DNA from: Agarophyton chilense
Lineage: Eukaryota > Rhodophyta > Florideophyceae > Gracilariales > Gracilariaceae
Direction: 5' to 3'
Length of the DNA: 64,000 bases
Assembly (NCBI GenBank): GCA_030374765.1
Contig: JARGXX010000095.1
Location: forward strand, 1,798,001-1,862,000
How positions within the stretch are numbered: the first letter of the stretch is position 1; every line of letters starts with the position of its first letter. A program made the position numbers and the translations under genes. Positions 11,783 to 21,793 of the stretch are shown here, in pieces. The notes under the pieces were generated by a model. That model made no database searches. It saw only the letters and a program-made list of their open reading frames with translations, and had not been told where the DNA came from.

Positions 11783-12130
11783 CTAATGTTCCGCCTGAGC
11801 TTGGCGAAAGTCTTGCATGTAAGGCCACTCTACCTTTTCCGTTGGTGGAGGTATTTTGGCTGCTTTATCCACCAGACTGAATATCCTGCTCGTACTGAAC
11901 ATTTTATTGCGATACGATTTGTTCCAGCGTGTGAGAATATCGGCAAAGGGGTTTTCGTGACCCGGTATGTGCCCAATGGTGTACCCGAACATCGAATAAA
12001 AGTACAGCCCACCGCTGCAACTTGGCCACAATTTGATGTCCAAGAAAGGGCTGCATGGAGTAGGGCGCAAAGACAAACTATAAATCAAATGATCGGTAAA
12101 CACATGGACATAATGCTCGTTTAGAACCAA
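11783..12130 (-). pseudogene. Ty3 RNase H fragment
   Basis: The C-terminal half of RNase H: HVFTDH at the start and the characteristic GHIPGHENPFADILTRW near residue 60. Position and strand fit between reverse transcriptase and integrase. The N-terminal half is lost in broken frames between 12131 and 12581. Confidence 0.75.
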
Positions 12131-12581
12131 ATATTCGAGCTCATCAAAAGTTTTGACGATCGAACACCCCTCTTGGTCATATGTGTTCCAGTTAAACTGA
12201 GAGCCTTTGAAATTGCCACCGAGAAATGCCAGTGGATTGTGCTGCTGTTCTGCGAAAGGTCTTAAAAAAAGTCTGTGGGTCTGCCGGCGTGACGACGCCT
12301 CGGACCAATAGTCGTTCGATGCATCCGTGAAGACGCAAATGAAGTTGGATTTCTTCAGATACGATAAGTATACAGCATTACGGAGATTGTCTTGAACGTT
12401 TGAAAAAGCTTCCGTCTCTGGTGGGCTCCAAGACAGCGGTTTTTATGCGATGCCCTTTATAGATTACTTATTTTATCGCACTGCTTTCTAGTACGCCTCC
12501 TCAACCACTGCATTCAACGGCTCATTCCGATTTTAGAAAACGGAGATCGACGTTGCCATCCACCACAAGCTGTGTATGACC

Positions 12582-13223
12582 TTACACAACTCTTCTGCAG
12601 CTTTCTTTCTGTTCGTGCATGTCGTGGACACCTCCAACATTGGCGGGCTCCATCGTGCATGTATCCTCGTTGACCAATATGCCGCACCACTTTACTTCGT
12701 TCACGAACAAGTGGGATTCCTTGGCTGACAACAGCAGCCCACTCTCTCTGGATATCCCAATGAAGCGGTGCAACAGCCCGAGCAAGATATTCTCTTTCCT
12801 ACCGTGTAAATTGAAACTGTCGAGCCACGCTTTCAAGTTTGCTAGTAGCTCTTTGAATAGTGGCTCCACACTCCACTGGAAATGAGCTGCGGCATTTTCC
12901 GATACCGAAATTATACGCGTTGAAGAATACATACCATCTTGACAAACCACGCCGCATGGTGTATACGAATGTGAATGAAGTGGAAACTGCCAAAATTGGT
13001 GAACTAAGTCAAGTACCGCAACGAATTGGCTTCCTTCAAAGTCCAGAACTTCCGAGTAAAGGTGTGGCATGGACCATGGCTGCTTAATCGTAGTCTCATT
13101 CATCGGCTGTACGTCTATCGTACATCTATACTGAGCTTTTGATCCAATCTTTGGTACCAAAAATGGCGCACCTTGCCAATCTGCGAGTGGATTAGGGCTT
13201 AATACCCCAATCTCCAACAGCAC
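12582..13223 (-). pseudogene. Ty3 reverse transcriptase, inactivated
   Basis: A 213-codon fragment beginning in the fingers region (LADWQGAPFLVPKIG, then CTIDVQPMNETTIKQPWSMP). VAVLDLVHQFWQFPL is the first catalytic-Asp motif. The YxDD motif has become WLDSF, so the active site is lost. SENAAAHFQW matches the usual segment with a Phe-Gln pair. The upstream part is cut off by non-coding DNA from about 13230. Confidence 0.8.
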
Positions 13224-13229
13224 GGCGGT

Positions 13230-13860
13230 ATTGTAGTAGTGTGAGCTACACAGATGAGGTAATGATTACAAGGTGTAATTGGATGGTTGCCGGCATGCGC
13301 CGTGTACTAAAGTGGTTTAGTTAGCAATTAGCTTAGCTTTTCGCCAATGTAGTATTAGTTAGATAGGATTAAGTAGATAGGGAGGCGCACCTTAAGTGCA
13401 CCTCCCCGTGGCCACGTGGCGAGTAGCGCCATGGTAGATCGGATGGCCGGTGAGATATCTATCCTCACCAACCATGGCCACTCCGGTCACTCTTGTAAAA
13501 ACAAGCATCTACTACACTCCTTTTACCTGTTTCGGTTTCTATAGTCAACCATAAAGATAATTCTAGTGCCCATGCGGGGTTTCTGACCCGCATGCACTGT
13601 GCATCATCGTCTTACAACGTGGTCCCACTCAACCCGCTGTTTCTGTTGCACCCTTTAGTGGCTGGTGCTACCACACCTTAAAGGTATCTTCAATCTCCTC
13701 CCTTTAGGTCGAGCCCATCTTGCGCTCCCTAGAACCACCAGGTCTTAGGCCCACTCGCTAACGTTTGGTTTATACCAAAGGTATACCCCTCGAGAAAGGA
13801 CCGTTGCGGCGCTACGTAGCGCCAAGCCTTGACCTTCACCGGTCGCCTCTCAGAGTTTAA
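13230..13860. other. Non-coding block inserted in the Ty3 polymerase, possibly a solo LTR
   Basis: This block separates the start of reverse transcriptase (13223) from the protease-polymerase linker (from about 13861). It contains an AT-rich stretch (13308-13382) followed by hairpin-like GC-rich sequence (GAGGCGCACC and its inverse nearby). It resembles in layout the block at 56560-57290. A solo LTR from another family would explain it, but no target duplication was found. Confidence 0.4.
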
Positions 13861-14538
13861 TTTGATTATCATCGGCGACAGTCAGGCTGGGTCGTATTTT
13901 CCCAGCCTTAAAATCGAAAATCGGCTTTAGTTCAACTATCAGTCGGGTTTGTTCCTCGAAAAATTCATCTGACAAACCTTTCTCGATTTTTTCTTCAATC
14001 CGCCTCTGCAAAAATTCTTCGATCACATTTGGCTCAAAATGTCCGAAATCGATGCAAAATTCTGCATCTTCTAAGCCATGGTCGCCTTTTGAGGCGTGTC
14101 TATGAAAGAAGCCACCTTAGGCTAGTGCGCAATTGAGTCCATCATTCAGAACCTCTCGTTTCTTGGCGTCTTTCGACAATGGCTTTAGGATGTTGACAGC
14201 GCAATCGTTTTTGTCGCACACAGTAGACAAAACATACTTATTGTGAAAGCCGAAAGATGACAAAACATCTCTTCCATTGACGAATTCCTCGAGCGCAGCA
14301 TCTGCTTCTTCCATATCATTTAACGGAACAAAAATCTGATTTTGTGACTGAAACGCAGATTTATATCCAATGCGACCTTATGAGTACACTTGATACATAT
14401 ACATTCTTTTGCAATGCCTTTGTACGTATGTGGGGGATTTAGTTCGTTCAGTTGGAGTTCTGGGGCTGTCTCTCGGATGTGTCGAAGAATTGCAGACGAT
14501 ATGAGGTTGGCATCCGAGACCTCAACTGTCTTTACCAC
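13861..14538 (-). pseudogene. Ty3 protease C-terminus and linker to polymerase
   Basis: Minus-strand reading at 14314-13870 gives NGRDVLSSFGFHNKYVLS, then after one stop an acidic linker with EEFLQRRIEEKIEKGLS and TRLIVELKPIF. This is the usual style of the protease end and pre-polymerase linker in chromodomain Ty3 elements. The fragment at 14320-14538 is probably the start of the protease region. The catalytic Asp-Thr/Ser-Gly was not located. Confidence 0.5.
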
Positions 14539-15644
14539 TACCTCTACTGCTCAATTACAGACGCATGTGATGGACAGTGAAGTTAAAATGCCGATGCGAT
14601 CAGCCCGGTTGCGGTTAATAATTGCTTTTATCGTGCCTGTTTCATTCTTCCTCGACCTGTTTCTGTGTTTTCTCTCTTAATTGAACTCCTTTTCAAGCGT
14701 TTCTTTGCGCTCTTTAGTATTATAAAGATATTTTCGAACATAGTGGAGGCCATCATAGTCTGGATTCAGAGAAACAGGTTGTAACATCATCACACTGCTC
14801 CTGATATATTCTTTCTCTACTTATTCATCATGTTCCTTTTCTCACCCTAATGTTATTGATCTTCTTTCGTTGGCCATATGAGTTTTTTGTCTCTTTGGCT
14901 TGAGGCTGCTACGATTGGGAGCTTTCAAACTTAGTTTCTCTAGACCGCTTTAAATCTTGTTCTTCTTCAAACTTCTCGGCTTGCTTTGCAAACTCCATCA
15001 TGAAAGCTCCAAATAATAATTTTTTGAACTTCAGCCTTCTTCCAATCTACAAAACTCTTCATACAGTGAGGCAGCGTTACTGTCTATTTGTGCTTCAGAA
15101 TATATGTATAAGAGAGATGTTCGGCTTATTGTCGAGCATTATCTGTAAACAATATGACTTCCAACGTGGTGCATTACTTGTTATTTAATGTCCAAACTCG
15201 TTCCTATGAGACTTAAGAGACATATCCATCTTCAACTTACGGACAATGTTCCCAATTTGCATCCAATCGTCGCCTTTCCCGTTCAAACCAGCGTGTTTTC
15301 AGACACACTTGCTTAGCTGCTCTTTCGTAACCTTCTAACTGAATACGGTTTTGATCCATTTGTTTTAATTGAATATACTTAGCATCGAGTCGTCAATCCA
15401 TTACTTGTAGGAAATGGGCGTAATGTCAACATTTGGTTCACGGTTCTTTTTAGCTATATGTTTTTCTACATATATCTTTTTGCCTCCTGAAAGCAATGGA
15501 GGGATTGGTCGCTATTACATGAAATCTTAAAAAATTCCAATTTGGTTACAATTGTCTGGCGGACAGTTCCATCTTTCACCGAGCGCCCTTTGTCTGTCAT
15601 TGTGATAAATCTTTGATCGCAGTCCGTTTCGAAACAGTTTTTAA
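14539..15644 (-). pseudogene. Decayed gag region of the old Ty3 element
   Basis: By position this must be the gag and leader part of the element, between its 5' LTR and the protease. Only short fragments remain (for example 15466-15675) and I see no capsid or zinc-knuckle motif. Confidence 0.35.
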
Positions 15645-15868
15645 TATTCATACGCACGTTCTTACGCTGCTGCACACGACAAAAGCAGATGGGCGTAATA
15701 GCTCTGCCCTCTCAACTGGTTCCCCCGGCAATCCTTGCCTTTATTCAATGAGCTCTTCTTATGTGCATTGTAAATGTCCATGTTCTTTCCTACTGCTTCT
15801 CTGAATTAGATGCTGGCCCGACTGACACACGGCTAGTGACCTTTCGGCTCCGCGCTCTGTACGTCGCA
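15645..15868 (-). repeat. LTR (5' copy) of the old Ty3 element
   Basis: The partner of 10057-10280, with many substitutions between the copies. It ends on the plus strand in GTACGTCGCA before AACAGTATTTC. The left edge is approximate. Confidence 0.7.
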
Positions 15869-16898
15869 ACAGTATTTCAAATATAGCTTGAGTAAAAAAA
15901 GAGAAAGCGCATCTACGGGCTCACTTGCGAAGCAAGTGAGCTTGAAGGGTAAACGGAATGAACCCTATCGATCAACTAAGGGATTACCGAGTTCTCTAAT
16001 TATTTATCCGCTCGATGGGACAAATGAAAGGTGATTTGTATCTACAGAAGCGAAGTTGTGACCAAGAACCGAGAGGTATCGGAATGTGAAATAGTTTTTC
16101 ACAATTGCGCCCGTGCTTCCGAGGGATATTTGCCTTGAATTTTGTAGTTATCGGGTGTATGATTTGCAGTTTAGTTGATGGCGGCGGTTAGGCTGACGTT
16201 TGCCCTCAGTCGAGAAGCTGTTGTCTTCACTCCGTCTGAATAAGAAACGAAACCTGCACTGTGAGAGCGTGTCATGTGAAAATTTTTTACATTATTTGGC
16301 GCTTCACAGACAGCTTACGCTCGATCTTTATTTTTGGTCGGGTGTGAAAGGTAGAAAGTCTCTGTCCTTTCGTGAACCCAGCAGAACTGAGGTGCACACA
16401 GAAGGTCTCAGAAAGACCAGCTGCCCGCTAGCAGGGTGTCCTTGACAGGGAGGGTGGGAAGCAAAAAGAAAAAGACAGCAAAGCTGCAAGAGTGAGAGCT
16501 AGACCGTGGTTGCCGCTCGCTGGTGGCGACGGTGCAGGAGGGCGTCCAAAGCCCCAGTGCTTAAGGACGAAAGGAGCACACCATCGCCGGCGATCGACCG
16601 ACCACCGCTGCCCTGACAGTCTTCAAATAAATCGTCTTCTGCGTTCCTGGAAATTCCAGAACGGGAGAAAAAACATGTCGCTCTTTTGCTGTTTTGTAGC
16701 ACAGATCTCATTTAGGCCTTCGCAGTACCTTTGTAGATATATCTTGCATCTCTTATGCTCTTGCGACAACGTGTTGTACTCTACAATTGTAAATCGTGTC
16801 ACAAACCGTGATCCCCCAACCCACGCATGCTTGTGCAGTCCAAAGGCCAAAGGCCATCCTGATTATTGCTGTGCAGTCACGGTGGCCTGTTTGAAGAT
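15869..16898. other. Boundary between repeat DNA and gene island; no clear gene
   Basis: No recognisable coding sequence. Open frames at 16200-16445 and 16492-16902 have no protein-like features. Any 3' UTR of the small minus-strand gene at 16899 would lie here. Confidence 0.35.
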
Positions 16899-17246
16899 TT
16901 AAGACACCGAGAGCGGTGCATCGGCCACGTGCAGATTTTGAGTACCCTTGAAGTACTTCCGATATGCCTGTTCCACAAACCCAGAGTGCTCCCGACTTGT
17001 AAGCTTCGTGCATCACCCGATCAGAGAAACCGCATTTTAAAACGACCGAGACTTGCAGCAAGCCGATGTCATTGTCTATGCTACGTACCTGATAAAGGTT
17101 CTCCAGTAAAGTCGTTCCTCACTTCCTTGTGGAACATTCTTGCCCTTTCCCGAGTCTTTTAGGGACTCGATCACTTCTTGCAAAGGAGATACCTGAGATT
17201 TGGACGGCATCCAAGCCGGAAAAACGAAACGGAAATTCTTGAGCAT
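16899..17246 (-). CDS. Small two-exon protein, unknown (predicted)
   Basis: Proposed from splice signals: exon 1 17246-17089, intron 17088-16996 (93 bases, donor AG/GTACGT, acceptor ACAAG), exon 2 16995-16899. The joined frame is 84 codons with no stop and an even, amphipathic composition. It starts MLKNFRFVFPAW, which looks like a short basic-hydrophobic leader, and has a charged end (REHSGFVEQAYRKYF) running on across exon 2. Intron length and the AAG acceptor resemble other genes here. I do not recognise the family. Its start codon lies only 21 bases from the start of the opposite-strand gene at 17268, which is unusual and lowers confidence that both are real. Confidence 0.4.
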
Positions 17247-17267
17247 TGTTGATCGCACCCCGCAAGA

Positions 17268-17507
17268 ATGAACACAAAGGCGTCCGTTATGTATGGCTGG
17301 GTTGCGTACACCGCCGCATTTGTTGTGGGCGGAGGTATTGGGATCTACAAGTACTGGAATGGGCCTGGGGGACGGAAAGAACGAGAGGAAGAAGCAGATA
17401 GGATAAGGGCCGAAGAGGCAGCGAGGGAAGCAGAGGAAGAAACGAAAATCCGTGAAGAGCGACGACTTCAACATCTTGAAGGCAACGCGACGGGCAGCAA
17501 AAAGTAG
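17268..17507 (+). CDS. Small single-pass membrane protein with charged tail
   Basis: A 79-residue protein. Residues 8-28 form one hydrophobic segment with small residues (AAFVVGGGIGIYKYW). The rest (residues 35-70) is dense in Glu, Arg and Ala and should be a single charged helix. This is the layout of small organelle-membrane or assembly proteins, but I do not recognise a family. It is convergent with the kinesin gene, whose stop is at 17642, leaving 134 bases between them. No intron signal is needed. Confidence 0.5.
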   Translation: MNTKASVMYGWVAYTAAFVVGGGIGIYKYWNGPGGRKEREEEADRIRAEEAAREAEEETKIREERRLQHLEGNATGSKK

Positions 17508-17641
17508 CGTACTTAAAATTCCGTGAGTCTTTACGGTTATCGTGTGAGTAAGATTCTGGTACAACAAAAAATATACATATGGAGCAGCTCGTAGATACGT
17601 CTGTGGACTTTCGATGATACCCATTCAATGCCTCGTTTGCT

Positions 17642-20600
17642 TCACGAGGCACTGCCAGGCTTGGGGGGAAGCTTCCCACTAGCAACCCTATCGATTCTAG
17701 CCGTCACTGTTCCCGTACGTCTCGGAGGCGCGCTTGGAGGTCGTGCGCTTGTGGACGAGTTCGCGGGAGGTTGTCGAGTACCTGTCTGCGCAACCCGTTG
17801 GGGAGGACGTGATGTAGTAGTCCGCGCCCGAGGAAGACGAGCATTCCGAAGCGGCTTATTGGTCGGGTTGGATTCTACCCTCGTGGAGGACGCATCCGTT
17901 CGAGTCCCGTATCCGTATGACATCCGCTTCGCTGTGCTCGAACTTGGCGGCACTCTGGCCAGAGAATGCCGTGAGAATCTAGGGGTGTGCATTGTCTGTA
18001 CTCTCGGTAAAGCAGAACTAGCCGTCCGACGAGGCCCAGGTAAAGGAGTTCCTAGAACTTTTCTTTGTGCTAAGGGATGATCCTCACTGCCTGAGAGACC
18101 GGGATTTGCCCCCTTCTCTTCAAAGCGAACGTGCTTCGAACGGTTTGTGAAAGTCGAAGCGTTCCGCGGTATTCGCGGCAGTGGCGGCTTGACTGCTCTC
18201 ATCAGACTTCCAGGGGGGGCGCTAACAGGGCGTTTTGTCCTCACCGTGGCTTCCCTCTTCTTTGAATCACCACCTTCATCTTCTGAAATCTTGGATGAAT
18301 CCAATGAATTGGGAACACTGTCATCTTGAGTATGTGTTGGGTGGTTGTCAGCTTCAAGAAGAGCCTTCAAGCGCCTGATTTCTTCATCTTTGGAGAACAG
18401 CAGATCTGTTGCCGCTTGAGCTTTGTGTAGTGCGCTTCTGGCATCCAATTCCGCTTTTTCTTGTCGGATCTTCATTTCTTGAACCTCTTTCGCAGACAGA
18501 GCGCGTCCTACCGTATCGCTCTTCAAACGATCATCCAGAGCTTTCTTCGTCGCTCGGAGCTCAGATTCTGAGCTTCTCATCCTTTGTTCAAGCTCTAATG
18601 CACCTTCTCCTTTTCGTTTGAGCTCTATCTCAAGATTAGTGACCTTTGATTGCAAATACTTCGACTCCTTTTCCTTCGCTTGAAGAGCGGCCAGGGCTCT
18701 AGCCTCTCCGGTTCTCTCCGTGTGCTTATGAGCTCCTTTCAGCTCCACTCTAGCGACTCGCTGGGCAAACTGTAAACTTGACAGAGATTCGTTTGTATCG
18801 AGCTCGTCTGCGGAAATATTCACGAACATCAATGTCTTTGAATCTCCACCAAGACAATCTTGCAAGAGATATGTGAGTTTCGAGTTTCTGTAGGGGATAT
18901 GGCTTGAATGATTGTTTAGAGCCGTGAACACATCTCCAAGAGTCGCAAGAGATTTGTTGATATGTTGAGCTTCTTTTAAGCGGTCCCCAGTTGCCTGGGA
19001 GCGAGCTACTCGTTCAGAACCAGCCAGGTCCACAAGATGCAAAACTCCGGAGGATTTATATCCATCAGAATACTTTTCACAAATCACCTTCACTTTAAGG
19101 ATTAAGTGTGAACGAGAGCTATGCTCATTCATGTCGGTGCGACCTTTGCTTCGGTTAGCGGCGCCATAGTGCATCAAATCCCAAACATCTTCGACAGTGT
19201 CCACGTTGACCTCAGATAGTTTTGGTATGTACACAGCGTTGGCAGAGTTTGCGTTTACATCTCGACGTATCTCAAGCTTGGGAGCATTAGCATTAGAATC
19301 AAGCAAAATCAGGTCACGAAGGTTTTCGTTGTATATTTCCAGCATGGATACCGAGATACGTATGTCAGAGTGCTCTGATCGTTCTTTCGCAATTTGAAAC
19401 AACTCCATCAACGCTCGGAAATTTACGCCTCTGTCTTCCGGGGGACCGTTCATAGTATGGGTCTTGCCAGACCCGGTTTGGCCGTATGCAAAAACGCAAA
19501 CATTATATCCGTCCATAACGCTTGCTACCACCCCCGATGTCTCTTCATACACTTGACTTTGAGACATATGTGGTTGAAAGACATAATCGAACTCAAAGTC
19601 TTTCGACCCGAGTCTTATGGAACCATTGTCTCCTAAATCGGCATCCGGAAAGCCAACAGCAAGAGGAGCTAGAGCGCCAGTACTCAGCTTCTGCTGCTTG
19701 AGCGGTCTCACTCGACAGAACACACGAATATTTCCACGGAGCTCCTGAACTTGGTTGAAAAGCTTTCGTCTCAGCTTGAACTCGCGTTCCCACCTTTCCA
19801 AAACATGTTTTCGATCGGCGATAAGTTTCTCCTGGGCCGCAGCATGAGCCTCCTTACTGTCCATGAGCAATCGAACAACTTCCGCTTGCTGGGTCGCAAA
19901 TTCTTCAGCTCTGTCATTCATGATGTTTCGAACTTTTTTTAGTTGGTCTCGCAATCTGTTCACAAGCTTTGTTATTTGGTGATGAGACTGCTTGACTTCT
20001 TCACTCTGTTTTCGCAGAGTCTGACGCGCTCGTCTTTCGAGTTCATTTTGTTTTCGCAAGGACTGAATGGTGCCCAATAGTCGATCACTGTCCCCATTCG
20101 ATTCTCTTACGCGGGAAGTCCGCGGCTTCGACTCGACGTGATCAACTGTTGTCTCAGCGCTAGTATGCTCGCTTTCCGAAAGACTATCAGAAGATACCGG
20201 ACTTGTATCCTCATGACTCTTGGAGGAGGAGATTGGCGACGGAAGAGACCCATTAGTTAAGTCGCTGTTGTTTCGCTTCTTAAGGTACATGACTTCTGAT
20301 TGTCGCCGGCGCAAGTCAGCGGTGCTTCTGTTCAAATGCGTATCAGTGACATCAAGTTGTTGCTTCCAGTCCAATCGCGACGTTTGCTCCTGGGTGTGCT
20401 CGGTCGCACGTCGATTTGAGGCCGTGTAAGCAGCACGTTCATCGAGACTGACTCGCGAGGTGAAATCGTCCTGTAGTGCTGGCGGCGGCACGCTATAATC
20501 AACGGACAAACGAGCACGGTGCATCGAAGTAAAAGTTCGATCCCGCGTGGAAGATTCGAGAGTGCTGCTGAGGTTACGGTGCACCTTGTCGACTGGGGAA

Positions 20601-21793
20601 GAAAGCTGGCGCGTGCGGAACGGAGCAGAGCGGCGAAACGGACCCTGTGACACCAAGGTTGGGTCAGGGATGGAAGATCGCAATGACAGACGCGAAAGCG
20701 TTCTTCGGGAACTAGAACTCTTTGATGTCGTGGAGGTGTTGGAAGGCAGGCCAAAGTTGTTGTTACCGAAAAGATCCTTGATGTGAATCCTAGCTCCTTC
20801 CGCGGCACGAGACACGAGATCAGGAGCATTAAAGTCAAAAGTTCGTTCATGATCTGGAGCAAAGACCTGGCGTTGGTCATGCGACGCGGTGGAATTCACG
20901 ATTATGTATGTGTAACGAATTGGGTTATAATCGTCGTCAATTTGAAGCTCGAGACGCCATTCGCCGCGCCAAGTACCATCGGCTGCGGCATGCATGGTCA
21001 TGCGCAAGGCTCTGTTTGGATCCCATTCGCCGAGAGCAGGGGCATCACCCAAAAGATACACATGCGAAAAAGTCTGTGTGAACTTAAGCAACTGAAAGCA
21101 AATACGACGGGTTCCTGATTCGTTGCGGTCGCGGTCAGGCTCAGGAGAAGTAAAATTGGAATGAAGCGGTGAAGGGGGGGACGGACGCGAGAAGGAAAGA
21201 CGACGCGCTGCGCGGTGCGAAGCGCGTAGACCAGCGTGTACTTCAGGTTGCGGCTTGAGCTCGATGTGGTTGCCGGTATCGCGTGTGAGCCATGTCGGGC
21301 AGAGAAAGGTCCAGGTGCGATGGAGCGAAAGGTCAGTGACGAGGATGCGGTGTGGCTTCCAAGCGGCTGTGGGCTCCTCATGCGGGTCGTGTCGAATAGA
21401 TATCTTGGTGAGGTTGCCCACAAAGGTATCATCGAAGTTAAAGCGACGGATTGAACCGGTAGGAAAGTTGAGTGTGTCTGGCTCAAGGGGGGAAGGTTCA
21501 GAGCGGAGCAGCACATAGTCGGTCTGGGCAAGGTCGCCGACGAGCTGCACGTACACATGACGGTCAGTACCGGCGAATTTGGAAGCAGCTGTGGCGACGA
21601 TGAAGGAGTAGGAGACGCGAGGAAGATTAGTAGAAGGCGGAAGAGAAGAGCGCAAGGTTCGAAGAGGGTCATCCATGTGGAGGGGGGGGTGGCGCAGCTC
21701 GACTGGCGACAGCAGAGCGGCGGAGCGTCGCAGACGCGCGGCGACCGAAGGAGGCTGCGCGTCAGACACGCGGAAGTGGGCAGAAGCGTGCAT
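17642..21793 (-). CDS. Kinesin-14 motor with N-terminal PLAT and CBM20 domains
   Basis: A single-exon protein of 1383 residues. Residues 60-178 form a PLAT/LH2 domain (AGTD at 74-77 and a following VQLVGD strand). Residues 229-325 form a CBM20-type starch-binding fold (VYLLGDAPALGEWDPN with Trp 257; GTWRGEW). A Ser/Arg-rich linker leads to a coiled coil (570-683), then the kinesin-14 neck ELRGNIRVFCRVRP (685-698). The motor has its P-loop GQTGSGKTHT at 771-780, switch I NEHSSRSH near 889-896 and switch II LVDLAGSE near 920-927. A second coiled coil (1030-1150) and a basic Ser/Pro/Arg tail follow. The neck signature predicts minus-end-directed movement. PLAT domains bind membranes or proteins and CBM20 binds starch-like glucans, so a role in moving or anchoring granules or membranes is inferred. 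Met 40 (21676) also keeps PLAT intact. Divergent from the lycopene cyclase. Confidence 0.93.
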   Translation of the reverse strand: MHASAHFRVSDAQPPSVAARLRRSAALLSPVELRHPPLHMDDPLRTLRSSLPPSTNLPRVSYSFIVATAASKFAGTDRHVYVQLVGDLAQTDYVLLRSEPSPLEPDTLNFPTGSIRRFNFDDTFVGNLTKISIRHDPHEEPTAAWKPHRILVTDLSLHRTWTFLCPTWLTRDTGNHIELKPQPEVHAGLRASHRAARRLSFSRPSPPSPLHSNFTSPEPDRDRNESGTRRICFQLLKFTQTFSHVYLLGDAPALGEWDPNRALRMTMHAAADGTWRGEWRLELQIDDDYNPIRYTYIIVNSTASHDQRQVFAPDHERTFDFNAPDLVSRAAEGARIHIKDLFGNNNFGLPSNTSTTSKSSSSRRTLSRLSLRSSIPDPTLVSQGPFRRSAPFRTRQLSSPVDKVHRNLSSTLESSTRDRTFTSMHRARLSVDYSVPPPALQDDFTSRVSLDERAAYTASNRRATEHTQEQTSRLDWKQQLDVTDTHLNRSTADLRRRQSEVMYLKKRNNSDLTNGSLPSPISSSKSHEDTSPVSSDSLSESEHTSAETTVDHVESKPRTSRVRESNGDSDRLLGTIQSLRKQNELERRARQTLRKQSEEVKQSHHQITKLVNRLRDQLKKVRNIMNDRAEEFATQQAEVVRLLMDSKEAHAAAQEKLIADRKHVLERWEREFKLRRKLFNQVQELRGNIRVFCRVRPLKQQKLSTGALAPLAVGFPDADLGDNGSIRLGSKDFEFDYVFQPHMSQSQVYEETSGVVASVMDGYNVCVFAYGQTGSGKTHTMNGPPEDRGVNFRALMELFQIAKERSEHSDIRISVSMLEIYNENLRDLILLDSNANAPKLEIRRDVNANSANAVYIPKLSEVNVDTVEDVWDLMHYGAANRSKGRTDMNEHSSRSHLILKVKVICEKYSDGYKSSGVLHLVDLAGSERVARSQATGDRLKEAQHINKSLATLGDVFTALNNHSSHIPYRNSKLTYLLQDCLGGDSKTLMFVNISADELDTNESLSSLQFAQRVARVELKGAHKHTERTGEARALAALQAKEKESKYLQSKVTNLEIELKRKGEGALELEQRMRSSESELRATKKALDDRLKSDTVGRALSAKEVQEMKIRQEKAELDARSALHKAQAATDLLFSKDEEIRRLKALLEADNHPTHTQDDSVPNSLDSSKISEDEGGDSKKREATVRTKRPVSAPPGSLMRAVKPPLPRIPRNASTFTNRSKHVRFEEKGANPGLSGSEDHPLAQRKVLGTPLPGPRRTASSALPRVQTMHTPRFSRHSLARVPPSSSTAKRMSYGYGTRTDASSTRVESNPTNKPLRNARLPRARTTTSRPPQRVAQTGTRQPPANSSTSARPPSAPPRRTGTVTARIDRVASGKLPPKPGSAS

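Larger units (their letters stand above)
10057..15868 (-). mobile_element. Old Ty3/gypsy LTR retrotransposon with chromodomain
   Basis: Two diverged direct repeats (about 10057-10280 and 15645-15868) bound a minus-strand series in canonical Ty3 order: protease and linker, reverse transcriptase, RNase H, integrase, chromodomain. All coding parts carry stops, frameshifts or lost catalytic residues, so the copy is inactive. Both repeats end on the plus strand in the same GTACGTCGCA, which gives the expected TG start in the element's own orientation. I found no clean target-site duplication, which fits an old copy. A non-coding block of about 630 bases interrupts the polymerase. Confidence 0.85.
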
